This document shows positions 43,259 through 52,884 of a stretch of DNA of 64,000 bases, one piece after another. The translations under genes were made by a program, and so were the position numbers. Below the pieces are notes generated by a model. It saw only the letters and a program-made list of their open reading frames with translations, searched no databases and was not told the DNA's origin. How positions within the stretch are numbered: the first letter of the stretch is position 1; each line of letters starts with the position of its first letter. The stretch spans positions 124,001 through 188,000 of the forward strand of contig NZ_JADOBI010000004.1 of NCBI RefSeq assembly GCF_015644585.1, read 5' to 3'. Origin of the DNA: Rahnella laticis. Its GTDB lineage: Bacteria > Pseudomonadota > Gammaproteobacteria > Enterobacterales > Enterobacteriaceae.

Positions 43259-44950
43259 ATGGATAATCAGTCACTCATCACCACGCTGAAAGAAATCGCC
43301 GGAAGCCGCCATGTCCTGACCGGCGACAGCAACACCGAGCGCTACCGCAAGGGGTTTCGCTCCGGCGGCGGCAAGGCGCTGGCGGTGGTATTCCCGCAAA
43401 CATTGCTTCAACAATGGCAACTGCTTAAAGCCTGCATCGCGGCCGACAAAATTGTCATCATGCAGGCCGCCAATACGGGGCTGACCGAAGGTTCGACGCC
43501 GAGCGGTGACGATTATGACCGCGACATTGTCATTTTCAGCACCCTGAAACTCGATCAGATCCAGCTGCTCGACGGCGGCCATCAGGTGATCGGTTTCCCC
43601 GGCAGCACGTTGTATAAGCTCGAAAAAATTCTCAAGCCGTATAACCGCGAGCCGCACTCGGTCATCGGTTCATCCTGCATTGGTGCCTCCGTCGTCGGCG
43701 GGATTTGCAACAACTCCGGCGGTTCACTGGTGAAACGGGGTCCGGCTTATACGGAAATGGCGTTGTATGCGCAGATTGATGCGCAGGGAGAACTCCGGCT
43801 GATAAACCATCTGGGGATCAATCTGGGTGAGACGCCGGAAGAGATTCTGACACGGCTGGAAAAAGGCGATTATCTCGAAGCTGATATTCTGCACGATCAG
43901 CGACTGGCTTCGGACCATGATTACGCGGCGCGTGTCCGCGAAGTAGATGCCGATACGCCATCACGCTATAACGCCGATGAGCGCCGTTTGTTTGAAGCCT
44001 CGGGCTGCGCCGGGAAGCTGGCGGTTTTCGCCGTCCGTCTCGATACTTTCCCGGCCGAAACCCAGCAGCAGGTTTTCTACATCGGCACTAACGACACGGC
44101 GGTGCTCACCGAATTACGTCGTCAGATCCTGCGGGATTTCGCAAACCTGCCGGTGGCAGGCGAATACATGCACCGGGATATTTTCGATATCACCGAAGTG
44201 TACGGTAAAGATACGTTCCTGATGATCGACAAGCTCGGCACAGACAAAATGCCGGATATGTTTACCGCCAAAGGGAAGTTTGACGCACATGCCAGCAAGG
44301 TGCCTTTCCTGCCGAAACATTTCAGCGACCGCGTAATGCAGTGCCTGAGTAAAGCGTTGCCGAACCATTTACCGCCCCGCATGAAACAATATCGCGACCG
44401 GTTTGAGCATCACTTATTGCTGAAGATGTCCGGCCCCGGAATTGATGAAGCCAGAACGTTCCTGACCCGTTTCTTCAGCGAAAATCAGGGCGATTTCTTT
44501 ATCTGTTCTGCCGACGAAGGCAAAAAAGCGTTTCTGCACCGCTTCGCTGCAGCGGGTGCCGCTGTTCGTTATCACGCCGTGCATGAGAAAGAAGTGGAAG
44601 ACATTCTGGCGCTGGATATCGCACTGCGCCGCAACGATCGCGACTGGTTTGAAACGTTGCCGGAGGATATCGATAATCAGCTGGTGGCAAAACTCTATTA
44701 CGGCCACTTTATGTGCCACGTTTTCCATCAGGATTACATTGTCAAAAAAGGCGTGAACAGCAAAGCGCTGAAACACCGCATGCTTGAATTGCTGGATGCC
44801 AAAGGTGCCGAATATCCTGCGGAACACAACGTGGGACATCTCTATCTTGCGAAACCGCATCTGAAGGAATTTTATCGGAAGGCCGACCCGACCAACAGTT
44901 TTAACCCGGGGATCGGCAAAACGAGTAAGCTGAAAAACTGGCAGGAATAA
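43259..44950 (+). CDS. dld: Quinone-dependent D-lactate dehydrogenase
   Basis: Peripheral membrane flavoprotein of 563 residues (E. coli Dld 571), oxidising D-lactate to pyruvate and passing electrons to quinone. The N-terminal FAD domain includes ANTGLTEGSTPSGDDYDRD (about 74-92) and SSCIGASVVGGICNNSGGS (about 138-156). The C-terminal Dld lipid-binding domain has HNVGHLYLAKP near the end. ATG 43259 follows AGGAAG; the frame from 43226 is longer but lacks a site. In E. coli dld neighbours pbpG and yohC; here yohC follows convergently. Confidence 0.94.
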   Translation: MDNQSLITTLKEIAGSRHVLTGDSNTERYRKGFRSGGGKALAVVFPQTLLQQWQLLKACIAADKIVIMQAANTGLTEGSTPSGDDYDRDIVIFSTLKLDQIQLLDGGHQVIGFPGSTLYKLEKILKPYNREPHSVIGSSCIGASVVGGICNNSGGSLVKRGPAYTEMALYAQIDAQGELRLINHLGINLGETPEEILTRLEKGDYLEADILHDQRLASDHDYAARVREVDADTPSRYNADERRLFEASGCAGKLAVFAVRLDTFPAETQQQVFYIGTNDTAVLTELRRQILRDFANLPVAGEYMHRDIFDITEVYGKDTFLMIDKLGTDKMPDMFTAKGKFDAHASKVPFLPKHFSDRVMQCLSKALPNHLPPRMKQYRDRFEHHLLLKMSGPGIDEARTFLTRFFSENQGDFFICSADEGKKAFLHRFAAAGAAVRYHAVHEKEVEDILALDIALRRNDRDWFETLPEDIDNQLVAKLYYGHFMCHVFHQDYIVKKGVNSKALKHRMLELLDAKGAEYPAEHNVGHLYLAKPHLKEFYRKADPTNSFNPGIGKTSKLKNWQE

Positions 44951-44964
44951 CGCTGTGAAGCGCT

Positions 44965-45000
44965 TCTGACCAACCCTCCCCTTTTCAGGGGAGGGATACT
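44965..45000. repeat. Single arm of CTCCCC/GGGGAG palindrome
   Basis: CCCTCCCC-TTTT-CAGGGGAGGG (44972-44992) is a hairpin similar to one arm of elements P1-P3, without the second arm. It lies between convergent dld and yohC and may act as terminator. Confidence 0.55.
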
Positions 45001-45026
45001 ACGTCACTCCGACCTCATCTCATTGG

Positions 45027-45617
45027 TTAGAACAATTTCGTTCCATAACCCCACATCAGCACGGTCAGTGCGAGTAACAACTCAAGAACCAGAACCCCCA
45101 TCGCCAGCGTCGAGCTGGAGAACAGGAACCCCTCGCGGTGGTCAATGTTGAGGAAGTTTGGAATACCGAGGTACAGCAGATATCCGCTGTAGCAAAGGCC
45201 AATCAGCCCGACAAACAGGCATAACCAGACCATCGGATAAAGCGCAACGATCCCGCTAAGGAACATCGGCGTGGCAACGTAACCGGCAAACACGATACAA
45301 CTGTTGAGTGTCGGGCGGCTGTCATAACGACGCGCCATCCAGTAGATAATTCGCCCCATCAGAGCAACAGCGGCGAGCATCAGAACATAGAAGATTACAG
45401 CGATGTAGGACGCGGTGAACATGGAAACCATCAGCTTCTGGCCGTCACCGAAATTCCAGCCCAGCTGCGTTGTCCCGATAAAGGAACAGACAACCGGAAT
45501 CAGCGCCATCAGAAAAACATGGTGGGAATAAACATGTGAAACGGTTTCCCGTTCACGCTGGATTTGCTGCAATTCGGGACCTGGATGAGATAACAGTCCC
45601 CAGACATGATTACCCAT
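45027..45617 (-). CDS. yohC: Inner-membrane protein YohC (Yip1 family)
   Basis: Membrane protein of 196 residues (E. coli YohC 195) with five hydrophobic segments. MGNHVWGLLSHPGPELQQIQ, SFIGTTQLGWNFGDGQ and FAGYVATPMFLSGIVALYP agree with the E. coli protein as I remember it. ATG 45617 follows AAGGGGG; the frame upstream to 45884 has no support. Role unknown. Confidence 0.9.
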   Translation of the reverse strand: MGNHVWGLLSHPGPELQQIQRERETVSHVYSHHVFLMALIPVVCSFIGTTQLGWNFGDGQKLMVSMFTASYIAVIFYVLMLAAVALMGRIIYWMARRYDSRPTLNSCIVFAGYVATPMFLSGIVALYPMVWLCLFVGLIGLCYSGYLLYLGIPNFLNIDHREGFLFSSSTLAMGVLVLELLLALTVLMWGYGTKLF

Positions 45618-45817
45618 GAAACACCCCCTTGTGCGCCGAAAGCCGCCAGCGGCGTACGATGATAAACCTTCGGGAATGCCCGTTTGATAAAGGTCACAAG
45701 GGCAACAAGAAGGTGGCAGCCTGTTTATATTATAGCCGTTATTAAACGGTTTGCTGGCGGCACAACATCCCCTGTTGCAGAGGATGTTGATGGCGGAGAA
45801 TGGAATTTCCCTGAAGG

Positions 45818-46375
45818 TCAGTGGATATAGCGGGCAGCGGTAAACACCACACCAGCCAGTGCTACCATCATGCCCATGATCCAATGGGTCTGTTTTGTAA
45901 TATAGATGTGGAAAATATCCTTGGTCATGTAATTCGACTGAATAACCGCCAGCTGCGACTCCACCGAATTAAATCGAGCATCCATTTTATCGAAACGTAG
46001 ATCCATCTTGTCAAAGCGCTGATAGACTTTCTCAAAGCGTTCATCTACCAGGTCAAATTTCTTATCAATGAGAACAAAATGATCGTCAATTCGCACCAGA
46101 TGCTCGTCAATCCTGACCAGATGCTTATCGATGCGAACAATACTTTCCTCGGTTTTCCCCACGCGAACGCCGATATCCGTCACCGCATCGGTGAGCGTGA
46201 CCATCTGGTGTTCGAGTTTTCCCACACGGAGATTGGTATCCGTAACGACCTCTGTAAGCTGAACAACTTGCTGTTCAACCTTTCCCATCCGTAAACTCAG
46301 GCCCGCGATTTCCTCACCGTTTTTGATTCCCTGCTTTTCAATACTGTTAATCTGGCTTTGCATTAACGCTTCCAT
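45818..46375 (-). CDS. Coiled-coil protein with C-terminal membrane anchor
   Basis: Protein of 185 residues, family not recognised. Residues about 10-140 are almost wholly coiled coil. Repeats LRMGKVEQQVVQLTE/VVT, LRVGKLEHQMVTLTD and VRVGKTEESIVRID are about 21 residues apart, followed by seven-residue repeats (VRIDKHL, VRIDEHL, VRIDDHF, VLIDKKF). Near the C-terminus HWIMGMMVALAGVVFTAARY is one membrane helix. A tail-anchored rod facing the cytosol is likely. ATG 46375 follows AGGGAGA. Similar layouts occur in DUF1640-like and phage XhlA-like proteins, but I cannot assign it. Confidence 0.7.
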   Translation of the reverse strand: MEALMQSQINSIEKQGIKNGEEIAGLSLRMGKVEQQVVQLTEVVTDTNLRVGKLEHQMVTLTDAVTDIGVRVGKTEESIVRIDKHLVRIDEHLVRIDDHFVLIDKKFDLVDERFEKVYQRFDKMDLRFDKMDARFNSVESQLAVIQSNYMTKDIFHIYITKQTHWIMGMMVALAGVVFTAARYIH

Positions 46376-46702
46376 AATCCATTCTCCCTTAAAATTTTCC
46401 GGCACCGTCAGGGCACCGGGCAGATAGAGCATCGGGTTGACTGGCCAGCAATCTGGCATCCTGAGCTGAAACATGATGTGTTGTCCCTCACGTAAGCTAA
46501 TCCTTGTTTAGGCATCCTTAATCTGCGGTCAGTCTGCACTGTATAAATAAACACCTCAAATCAATTTCTTTCTCGTTCAGGGCGTGATTATTTATGAATC
46601 TATGTCTTATGGAATTGCATTGATAAAATGAATAAATACCAAATAAAAGAGCCGCTTACGCGGCTCCTTTACGGGGACTCCTGATAAAACGCTCAGGTTT
46701 TT
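46376..46702. other. Intergenic region, coiled-coil gene to cytochrome gene
   Basis: Region of 327 bp with the coiled-coil gene promoter (direction leftwards) and the terminator 46649-46670 of the gluconate dehydrogenase operon. AT-rich at 46535-46650. No other element seen. Confidence 0.5.
46649..46670 (-). terminator. Terminator of gluconate dehydrogenase operon
   Basis: GAGCCGC/GCGGCTC stem (46649-46655 with 46660-46666), loop of 4; read on the minus strand it is followed by TTTTATTT. Confidence 0.85.
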
Positions 46703-48010
46703 TTACGGTGCAGGGTTATGCAACGCCGCCGCGCCTTCCTGCGTTTTTCTGGCCTTCGCCACGTCGTCTTTACTGACCGCAGACGCCTGGTTTCCCCACG
46801 CATTGCGGATGTAAGTACTGGCATCGGCCATTTGCTGATCCGTCATTTTCCAGCCAAACTCCGGCATATCCGCGCTGGTCGGATTGCTGAGCGTCGCGGC
46901 ACCCTGCGCACCGTTCATCAGCACATGCAGAATATTCGTCGGCTGGCTGGCCTGAACACCATTGTTGCCTTTCAGCGCGGGCACCATATTGCGCACACCT
47001 TCACCGGAATTCTGATGACAAGCCGCACAGTTATCGGCATACAGCGCTTTGCCATTTGCCATGGCCGAATTTGCTGCCAGCGGGGCAGACTTATCTTTGC
47101 TGCCCGGTAAGCTTTTCAGGTAAACCGCAATGGCATGAAGATCGGAATCCGACAGGTGTTGCAGCGAATTTGTCACGGCTTCCGCCATCGGGCCGGAGGC
47201 CACGGTACGGGCGTTCGCGCCGGTTTTCAGGTACTGAACAATTTCATCGTTGCTCCAGTCACCCAGCCCCTGACGGATATTCCCGGTGATTTCCGGCGCA
47301 AACCAGCCCTGAAGTTCTCCGCCCTGCAAATGCACCCCAAAGTTATCGCCCCCCAGCGGATTTTTCGCCGTATGACACGATGTGCAGTGCCCCAGCCCTT
47401 CCACCAGATACGCGCCGCGGTTCCATTCTGCTGACTGCGCAGGATCGGCCTCAAACGGAGCAGTATTCAGGAACAACAGGTTCCAGCCAAACATCATCAG
47501 GCGGATGTTATACGGAAACGGCAGATCGGTTTTCGGCCCGTCGTAATGCACTGCGGGCACGGTATTCAGGTACGCTTTGATGTCTTTCAGATCCTGATCG
47601 CTGACCTTGGCATAGACGTTATAAGGCATCGCCGGATAGAGGTTTTCCCCGTTGATCCCTTTGCCGTTACGCACCGCATTAATGAACTGCTGATCGGTCC
47701 AGCCGCCGATACCGGTTTCTTTATCCGGCGTGATATTGGTGGCGTAAATCGTGCCGAACGGCGTGTTCAGACCATAGCCTCCGGCAAACGGCTTGCCACC
47801 GCCCGGCGCGGTATGGCAGGCCACGCAGTCCCCTGCCAGCGCCAGATATTTACCGCGTTCGATGGCCGTTTTACCGGTCATCGCCGCCGGTTCGGGTGCC
47901 TGAAAATCGCCGGACTGGCTGGCGTTGTACCCCATTTTTACACCGACAAACCCCAGCCCGCCGATGACGACCACACCGGCAATCACCGCTAACGTTTTTT
48001 TGATTCTCAT
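46703..48010 (-). CDS. Gluconate 2-dehydrogenase cytochrome c subunit
   Basis: Membrane-anchored tri-haem cytochrome c of 435 residues. An N-terminal signal anchor (TLAVIAGVVVIGGLGFVGV) precedes three c-type haem sites: CVACH (about 61-65), CTSCH (about 210-214) and CAACH (about 333-337). It carries electrons from the flavoprotein subunit to ubiquinone at the periplasmic face. Last gene of the three; 2-bp gap after the GMC subunit. Relatives serve gluconate, 2-ketogluconate, sorbitol and alcohol dehydrogenases, so the sugar acid is inferred. Confidence 0.9.
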   Translation of the reverse strand: MRIKKTLAVIAGVVVIGGLGFVGVKMGYNASQSGDFQAPEPAAMTGKTAIERGKYLALAGDCVACHTAPGGGKPFAGGYGLNTPFGTIYATNITPDKETGIGGWTDQQFINAVRNGKGINGENLYPAMPYNVYAKVSDQDLKDIKAYLNTVPAVHYDGPKTDLPFPYNIRLMMFGWNLLFLNTAPFEADPAQSAEWNRGAYLVEGLGHCTSCHTAKNPLGGDNFGVHLQGGELQGWFAPEITGNIRQGLGDWSNDEIVQYLKTGANARTVASGPMAEAVTNSLQHLSDSDLHAIAVYLKSLPGSKDKSAPLAANSAMANGKALYADNCAACHQNSGEGVRNMVPALKGNNGVQASQPTNILHVLMNGAQGAATLSNPTSADMPEFGWKMTDQQMADASTYIRNAWGNQASAVSKDDVAKARKTQEGAAALHNPAP

Positions 48011-48012
48011 GC

Positions 48013-49785
48013 TTAAACCCTCACCAGCGGACCAGGGGATTTCAGATATTGGGTTTTAATCGCTTCTGCCGCCCATAAAGTCAGCGCGCCCACCGTGCCG
48101 GTCGGGTTATAACCGCCGTTATTGGCAAATGCCGATGCGCCACAAACAAAGACGTTATGCACATCCCAGCTTTGCAGATAGCGGTTTACCGCGCTGGTTT
48201 TCGGGTTGTCGCCCATGCAGGCGCCGCCCGTGGTATGGGAAGATAGGTTATCCATTGGCGAGAACGGTTTAGCCGTCGGTTCCTGGCGCACAACGGTTTT
48301 TGCCCCCATCGCATGCGCGATTTCAACCGAGCGGTCAGCCATGAATTTCGCTGAGCGTTTGTCGTTTTCGATCCAGTCGAACGTCACGCGCAGCAGCGGC
48401 TGGCCGTGGCGGTCTTTGTATTCCGGATCAAGATCGAGGAACACGTCGCGGTGCGGATAGCTGTTGCCCATACAATAAATATTGTTGTAGTTCTGATAGC
48501 TGTGTTTGACCGCTTTTTTCCAGTCAGCGCCCCAGCGCGGTGTGCCCGGCGGTACATTGTTGGAATAACCGATCGGACGTCCGTTGGTGGAATGCACCAG
48601 CGCCACGCCGCCGCCGATAAAGTCATGACCGGTGTGATCAAAGTTATCGCCGTTGAAATCATCAATGGCCTGTGACAGCGCACCTGCGCCGATGAACGGA
48701 TTCATCATTTCGTCTTCGAAGAAGAAACCTGCGCCGGAAATGGTCTGGTATGCATAGTTACGCCCGACCACGCCTTCACCGGTTTTATGGTCGTAAGGCT
48801 GGCCGATGCCGGAAAGGAGCATCAGGCGGACGTTATCCATCTGATAAGCAGAAATCACCACGATATCCGCCGGCTGCTCCCACACCACGCCGTCGCTGCC
48901 AATGAACGTCACGCCGGTGGCGGTTTTGCCGTCCGGTGCTTTGTTGACGCGCAACACTTCAGACTCAGTGATCACCGTAAAATTAGGGCGCTGCATCACC
49001 GCAGGCAAAATGCAGGCATTCGGGCTGCTCTTCGACCAGTTACCGCAGCCGAAGAATTCGCAGTAACCGCAGTATGTGCACGGCGCCATGTTGACGCCCA
49101 GCGGATTGGTATACGCGCCGGACGTATTGCCCGCCGGCACCGCAAACGGGTGATAGCCCATCTCGCGCGTGGCTTTGTCGAAAATCATCGACAACTGGGT
49201 GCGCTTGAGCGGCGGCAGCGGATAATCCCGGCTGCGCGGGCCTTCGAAGACGTTGCCGCCTTCAATTTTTTCACCTTTGATGTTACCGGCTTTCCCGGAT
49301 GTCCCGGCGTAACGTTCAAATTTATCGTAGAACGGTTCTACGTCATCAAACGTCACGCCCCAGTCCTGAACCTGCATTCCTTCGAGGAATTTGTTTTTAC
49401 CATAGCGTTCAACCGTCTGGCTGTAGCTCTGGAAATCATAAGGCAGGAAGCGCCAGGTCATGCCGTTCCAGTGCGTGCCCGCCCCGCCGACGTTCATCCC
49501 AAACTGATAAGTATTAAACTCGCGCAGCGGCAGCGCCTGCTGGATCGGGTTATTACGGAAGGTCAGGGTTTCTACCGCCGTGGGCTGCATAATCGCGCGA
49601 CGGCTGACGAAGCGCAGTTCGTCGGTATCAATGGTGGTCGGGAAATCATTGCTGGTATCGCGCCATGAACCACGTTCAATGGCGACCACATTCAGACCAG
49701 CCAGCGTCAGTTCATTGGCCATCAGCGAGCCTGCCCAGCCGAGGCCGACAATCACTGCATCGACCTTCTCTCTTTTATTACTCAT
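48013..49785 (-). CDS. Gluconate 2-dehydrogenase flavoprotein (GMC) subunit
   Basis: GMC oxidoreductase of 590 residues with FAD motif VIVGLGWAGSLMANELT (12-28) and the C-terminal GMC block with TTGGACMGDNPKTS and NNGGYNPTGTVGALTLW (His and Asn of the active site nearby). The Cys-rich CTYCGYCEFFGCG (about 237-249) is a possible Fe-S site as in fructose dehydrogenase. It has no signal peptide of its own and is probably carried out with the Tat-signalled small subunit. It oxidises gluconate (or a related sugar acid) in the periplasm. Confidence 0.88.
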   Translation of the reverse strand: MSNKREKVDAVIVGLGWAGSLMANELTLAGLNVVAIERGSWRDTSNDFPTTIDTDELRFVSRRAIMQPTAVETLTFRNNPIQQALPLREFNTYQFGMNVGGAGTHWNGMTWRFLPYDFQSYSQTVERYGKNKFLEGMQVQDWGVTFDDVEPFYDKFERYAGTSGKAGNIKGEKIEGGNVFEGPRSRDYPLPPLKRTQLSMIFDKATREMGYHPFAVPAGNTSGAYTNPLGVNMAPCTYCGYCEFFGCGNWSKSSPNACILPAVMQRPNFTVITESEVLRVNKAPDGKTATGVTFIGSDGVVWEQPADIVVISAYQMDNVRLMLLSGIGQPYDHKTGEGVVGRNYAYQTISGAGFFFEDEMMNPFIGAGALSQAIDDFNGDNFDHTGHDFIGGGVALVHSTNGRPIGYSNNVPPGTPRWGADWKKAVKHSYQNYNNIYCMGNSYPHRDVFLDLDPEYKDRHGQPLLRVTFDWIENDKRSAKFMADRSVEIAHAMGAKTVVRQEPTAKPFSPMDNLSSHTTGGACMGDNPKTSAVNRYLQSWDVHNVFVCGASAFANNGGYNPTGTVGALTLWAAEAIKTQYLKSPGPLVRV

Positions 49786-49841
49786 ACGACATGTACTCCT
49801 GAAAATATCTCAATAATCAAAGCCCGTGCGTTGCCGGTTTT

Positions 49842-50561
49842 TTATGATTTTTCGTATTGGGTCAGCATGCTGACGGGTTCGATATGCAGATCTTCGCCAC
49901 GGCGGTCGATGACATCACGGAAGTCATACCGCGCGCCGGGGAACCCAATCATTTTCCAGCCAGCCATGTCTTTATTGCCGCCGTAAAGCGGGTCGGAGAA
50001 AAAGCCTTCGCGCATGTTCTGCACCAGCATATTGAAGAACAGCTGGCCGTTGACGCCGGTCAGCGGGATCTCGCCGGATTCCACGCGGCGCAGTAAATCA
50101 TCCTGCTGGTCACCGGTCAGTTCGGTAAAGTTTTTGCCCCCATTACGCGCTTTCGCCACGCTGTTCAGCGCGGCCAGCCCCAGCCGGTAGCGTTCGGCTG
50201 GCGTATCTTTATATTGCGGGCCGGCCTGCGGTAAACCGTCCTGAATCACCGGCCCGAGGCGGTAAGTCGTGACCGCGTTGCCATAATCCCCGCTCAACTG
50301 ACGGTCAAGAAATACCGCACAGCCCGCCTCTTTCCCGCCGATGCTCAGCTCATCAGCCGGAATGATCCGGTCAGCCAGCGTTTCAATCAGGCTGACTTCA
50401 GCGGCGGTGAAGAACGTCCATTCCCCGGCAACCACCGGTTTTGGCGGACGAACCGAATGGATAATCCACGGCATGCCACCGGAGAAAATTTTGGCTTTAA
50501 CCTTTAAGGCTGTACTGAATAACAGCACCGCCATTGAGGTCAGAAAGTGTCTGCGTTTCAC
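49842..50561 (-). CDS. Gluconate 2-dehydrogenase small (gamma) subunit with Tat signal
   Basis: Protein of 239 residues, gluconate 2-dehydrogenase subunit 3 family. The start KRRHFLTSMAVLLFS has the twin-arginine pattern, so the folded complex likely leaves by Tat. FFTAAEVSLIETLADRIIPAD (split about 52-72) is the family landmark, and the C-terminal part has GYPGARYDFRDV-like sequence. GTG 50561 follows AGGAGA; the frame to 50606 has no site. First gene of the operon. Confidence 0.87.
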   Translation of the reverse strand: MKRRHFLTSMAVLLFSTALKVKAKIFSGGMPWIIHSVRPPKPVVAGEWTFFTAAEVSLIETLADRIIPADELSIGGKEAGCAVFLDRQLSGDYGNAVTTYRLGPVIQDGLPQAGPQYKDTPAERYRLGLAALNSVAKARNGGKNFTELTGDQQDDLLRRVESGEIPLTGVNGQLFFNMLVQNMREGFFSDPLYGGNKDMAGWKMIGFPGARYDFRDVIDRRGEDLHIEPVSMLTQYEKS

Positions 50562-50827
50562 GATAATTCTCCTGTTTACGCACATTGAGAGGTGACTTAC
50601 CCACATCAGATATGGGTTTATATTTGTGACGGAGATTATACGAAGATGTTAGATGAAAGTAAGAAATTTCGAACCAACGGGTTCATATTTTAACTATTTA
50701 AAATCAATAAGTTAATTATTCTGCATTGAGTTAGTACACTAATTAACAAATTTTTACAGGCAAATAAGCCTCCACGGGAAGCTCAAAAATCGTTAACGTA
50801 GAGTCTTCACACTTTCCGGAGACGTCT

Positions 50828-51460
50828 ATGCGCATCACCTGTTTACACACGGCAGACAGCAACATCGCGGTTTTTGAAAATGCAGCGCAGGAACTGGGGC
50901 TGAATCACCATGCATTCCGCCATATTTCCCGCCCGGATTTACTGGCGGCCGCAGAACACGCTGGCGGGCTGACGCCTGAAATCCTTGAAGAAACCACGCA
51001 GGCATTGCTGGCGCTGAGTCAGGACAGCGATCGCGTTTTACTTACCTGTTCAACGCTGGGCGCAGCCGCTGCGGCCGCCGCTGAAAATACGCAGGTGCCG
51101 GTTTTGCGCGTTGATCAGGCGCTGGCCGAAGCCGCGATGAAAACAGCCGGAAAAGTGGTGGTGTTATGTGCGGTGGAAACTACGCTCGGCCCGACCCGGA
51201 AGCTGTTTGAACAGACAGAAAAACATCCCGACGCCGCGCTGGAAATGCGTCTGGTAGCCGGGGCCTGGGACAAGTTTAAGCAGGGAGATTTAGCGGGATA
51301 TTTGCAGACTGTCGCCGCAGCGGCCGACGCAGCCTATATCGGTGGCGCAGACGCAGTGGTGCTGGCTCAGGCATCGATGACCGGCGCGGCGCAGTTCACA
51401 CAAATGGGCAAACCGCTCACCAGCCCGGAGTGCGGCCTGAGAGCGGTCGTCGCGGTTTAA
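50828..51460 (+). CDS. Asp/Glu racemase-superfamily protein with one catalytic Cys
   Basis: Cytosolic protein of 210 residues of the Asp/Glu/hydantoin racemase fold. Cys74 in LLTCSTLG is the first catalytic Cys position. Where a second Cys is normally found in the C-terminal half, the sequence reads VVLAQASMTG, so the usual two-base racemase pair is not complete. A decarboxylase- or isomerase-like reaction is possible. It is divergent from the gluconate dehydrogenase operon; no partner gene is evident. Not assigned further. Confidence 0.78.
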   Translation: MRITCLHTADSNIAVFENAAQELGLNHHAFRHISRPDLLAAAEHAGGLTPEILEETTQALLALSQDSDRVLLTCSTLGAAAAAAAENTQVPVLRVDQALAEAAMKTAGKVVVLCAVETTLGPTRKLFEQTEKHPDAALEMRLVAGAWDKFKQGDLAGYLQTVAAAADAAYIGGADAVVLAQASMTGAAQFTQMGKPLTSPECGLRAVVAV

Positions 51461-51568
51461 GACTGGCGGAAAAGCGCAAATGGCAGGATTGGCTATACTG
51501 AAAGTGGAATAATCATTGGCTTAGCCAACTTAGCTGATGACGACAAAAGGGTGTGATAAGGAGAAAAC

Positions 51569-51652
51569 ATGAAAATTATTCTGTGGATCATCGCCATCAT
51601 CTTTATCGTCGGCTTACTGACCCTGACCGGGGTGTTTAAACTGATTTTCTGA
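51569..51652 (+). CDS. yohP: Small membrane protein YohP
   Basis: Gene for 27 residues, one membrane helix: it starts MKIILWIIAII and ends GVFKLIF. Same length and nearly the same ends as E. coli YohP, a tiny inner-membrane protein known from membrane-targeting studies. A very strong ribosome-binding site (AAGGAG, spacing 6) and the terminator at 51677 support it. Its place beside pbpG also fits E. coli. Confidence 0.88.
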   Translation: MKIILWIIAIIFIVGLLTLTGVFKLIF

Positions 51653-51676
51653 AAATCGTCAGTCTGTGCATAAAAC

Positions 51677-51705
51677 AAAAGTCCGGCACCTGCGCCGGAC
51701 TTTTT
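51677..51705. terminator. Terminator yohP / pbpG
   Basis: GTCCGGC (51681-51687) pairs with GCCGGAC (51694-51700), A-run before and TTTTT after. Good on the plus strand for yohP and usable for pbpG on the minus strand. Confidence 0.9.
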
Positions 51706-51757
51706 AGTTTGAACAATCTAAATACCCTAAATAATTCGTGTCGCAGAAAGGCGATAT

Positions 51758-52696
51758 TTAATCGTCGGCTTCTTCTACCGATGGCTGAGATTTTTGCTGC
51801 TCTTTCTGCTTGCGGTAGTTCTTCGCTATCTGCGGAACAGGCACGGTTTTACCGGTTTCCATCCAGGTGCGCAGACGGTTTGCATCCGCAAAGGCAGTAA
51901 ATTTCCCGAACGCATCCATCACCACCAGCGTCACCGGTTTGCCGTTAATGGTGGTGCGCATCGCCAGACAATGACCGGCAACGTCGGTATAACCGGTTTT
52001 GGTCAGCTGAATGCTCCACGACGGATTCATGATCAGATGGTTGGTATTGCGGAACGGCAGTGCGTAGGCAGGATGGCTGAACACCGCAGTTTTCTCAGCC
52101 GTGGTACTGAGCTGGCCGATCAGCGGATAGCGCTGGGACGCCAGCAGCAATCGCGTTAAATCGCGCGCCGTGGAAACGTTACGCGGTGAAAGCCCGGTCG
52201 GCTCCACATAATGGGTATGCGTCATGCCGAGGGATTTCGCTTTGGCATTCATTGCGTTGATAAACGCCGAATACCCCCCCGGATAATGTGCCGCCAGGCT
52301 GGCTGCCGCACGGTTTTCGGAAGACATCAGCGCCAGCTGAATCATCTGGCGGCGGGTAATTTCACTGTTGAGTTTTACGCGGGAAAACACACCACGCATT
52401 TCAGGCGTATTGCTGATATCAACGTTGATCACTTCATCCAGCGGCAGATTCGCATCCAGCGTCACCATCGCGGTCATCAGTTTGGTCAGGGAGGCAATCG
52501 GCCTCACTTCATCCGGATTTCGGGAATAAATCACTTCGTGGCTTTTAAGATCCACCACCATGGCGCTGCCGGAAGCAATTTGAACAATCGGGGCGACAGC
52601 CTGCTCGTGCTTTGCAGCGAAGGCGGCAGGTGCAGACAACATGCCTGTATTTAAGGCTAATAAGCTCAGAACCAGAAGACGGATTTTCACATGCAT
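51758..52696 (-). CDS. pbpG: D-alanyl-D-alanine endopeptidase PBP7
   Basis: Periplasmic penicillin-binding protein of 312 residues (E. coli PbpG 310), cutting D-Ala-meso-DAP cross-links in peptidoglycan. Signal peptide to about AAFAA (28). Active-site motifs: SLTK with Ser69 and Lys72, SSEN (about 126-129) and KTGYTD (about 231-236). The C-terminus is Lys/Gln-rich. A possible -10 TATAAT lies at 52754-52749 on the minus strand. Confidence 0.95.
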   Translation of the reverse strand: MHVKIRLLVLSLLALNTGMLSAPAAFAAKHEQAVAPIVQIASGSAMVVDLKSHEVIYSRNPDEVRPIASLTKLMTAMVTLDANLPLDEVINVDISNTPEMRGVFSRVKLNSEITRRQMIQLALMSSENRAAASLAAHYPGGYSAFINAMNAKAKSLGMTHTHYVEPTGLSPRNVSTARDLTRLLLASQRYPLIGQLSTTAEKTAVFSHPAYALPFRNTNHLIMNPSWSIQLTKTGYTDVAGHCLAMRTTINGKPVTLVVMDAFGKFTAFADANRLRTWMETGKTVPVPQIAKNYRKQKEQQKSQPSVEEADD

Positions 52697-52884
52697 TGCT
52701 CTGTATTTAAGAAAGTTGTCATGAAGTTATGTCGGAACAGCGGCGGGAATTATAAGTGACAGGAATAGTCTTAGCACTCGCAATTTTCAAATCTATTTGT
52801 CACAAAGTCTGTCACAACCACCCGCAGACCGTGCAATGGCGAGTTAGTGAACACTTGCGTAAGATTGAAGGGAGTTCAGACGAC

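Noticed and set aside
48787-49668. Open frame of 293 codons opposite the gluconate dehydrogenase flavoprotein gene
   Set aside because: It is the antisense of a well-supported GMC gene; composition is that of a reversed high-GC coding strand.
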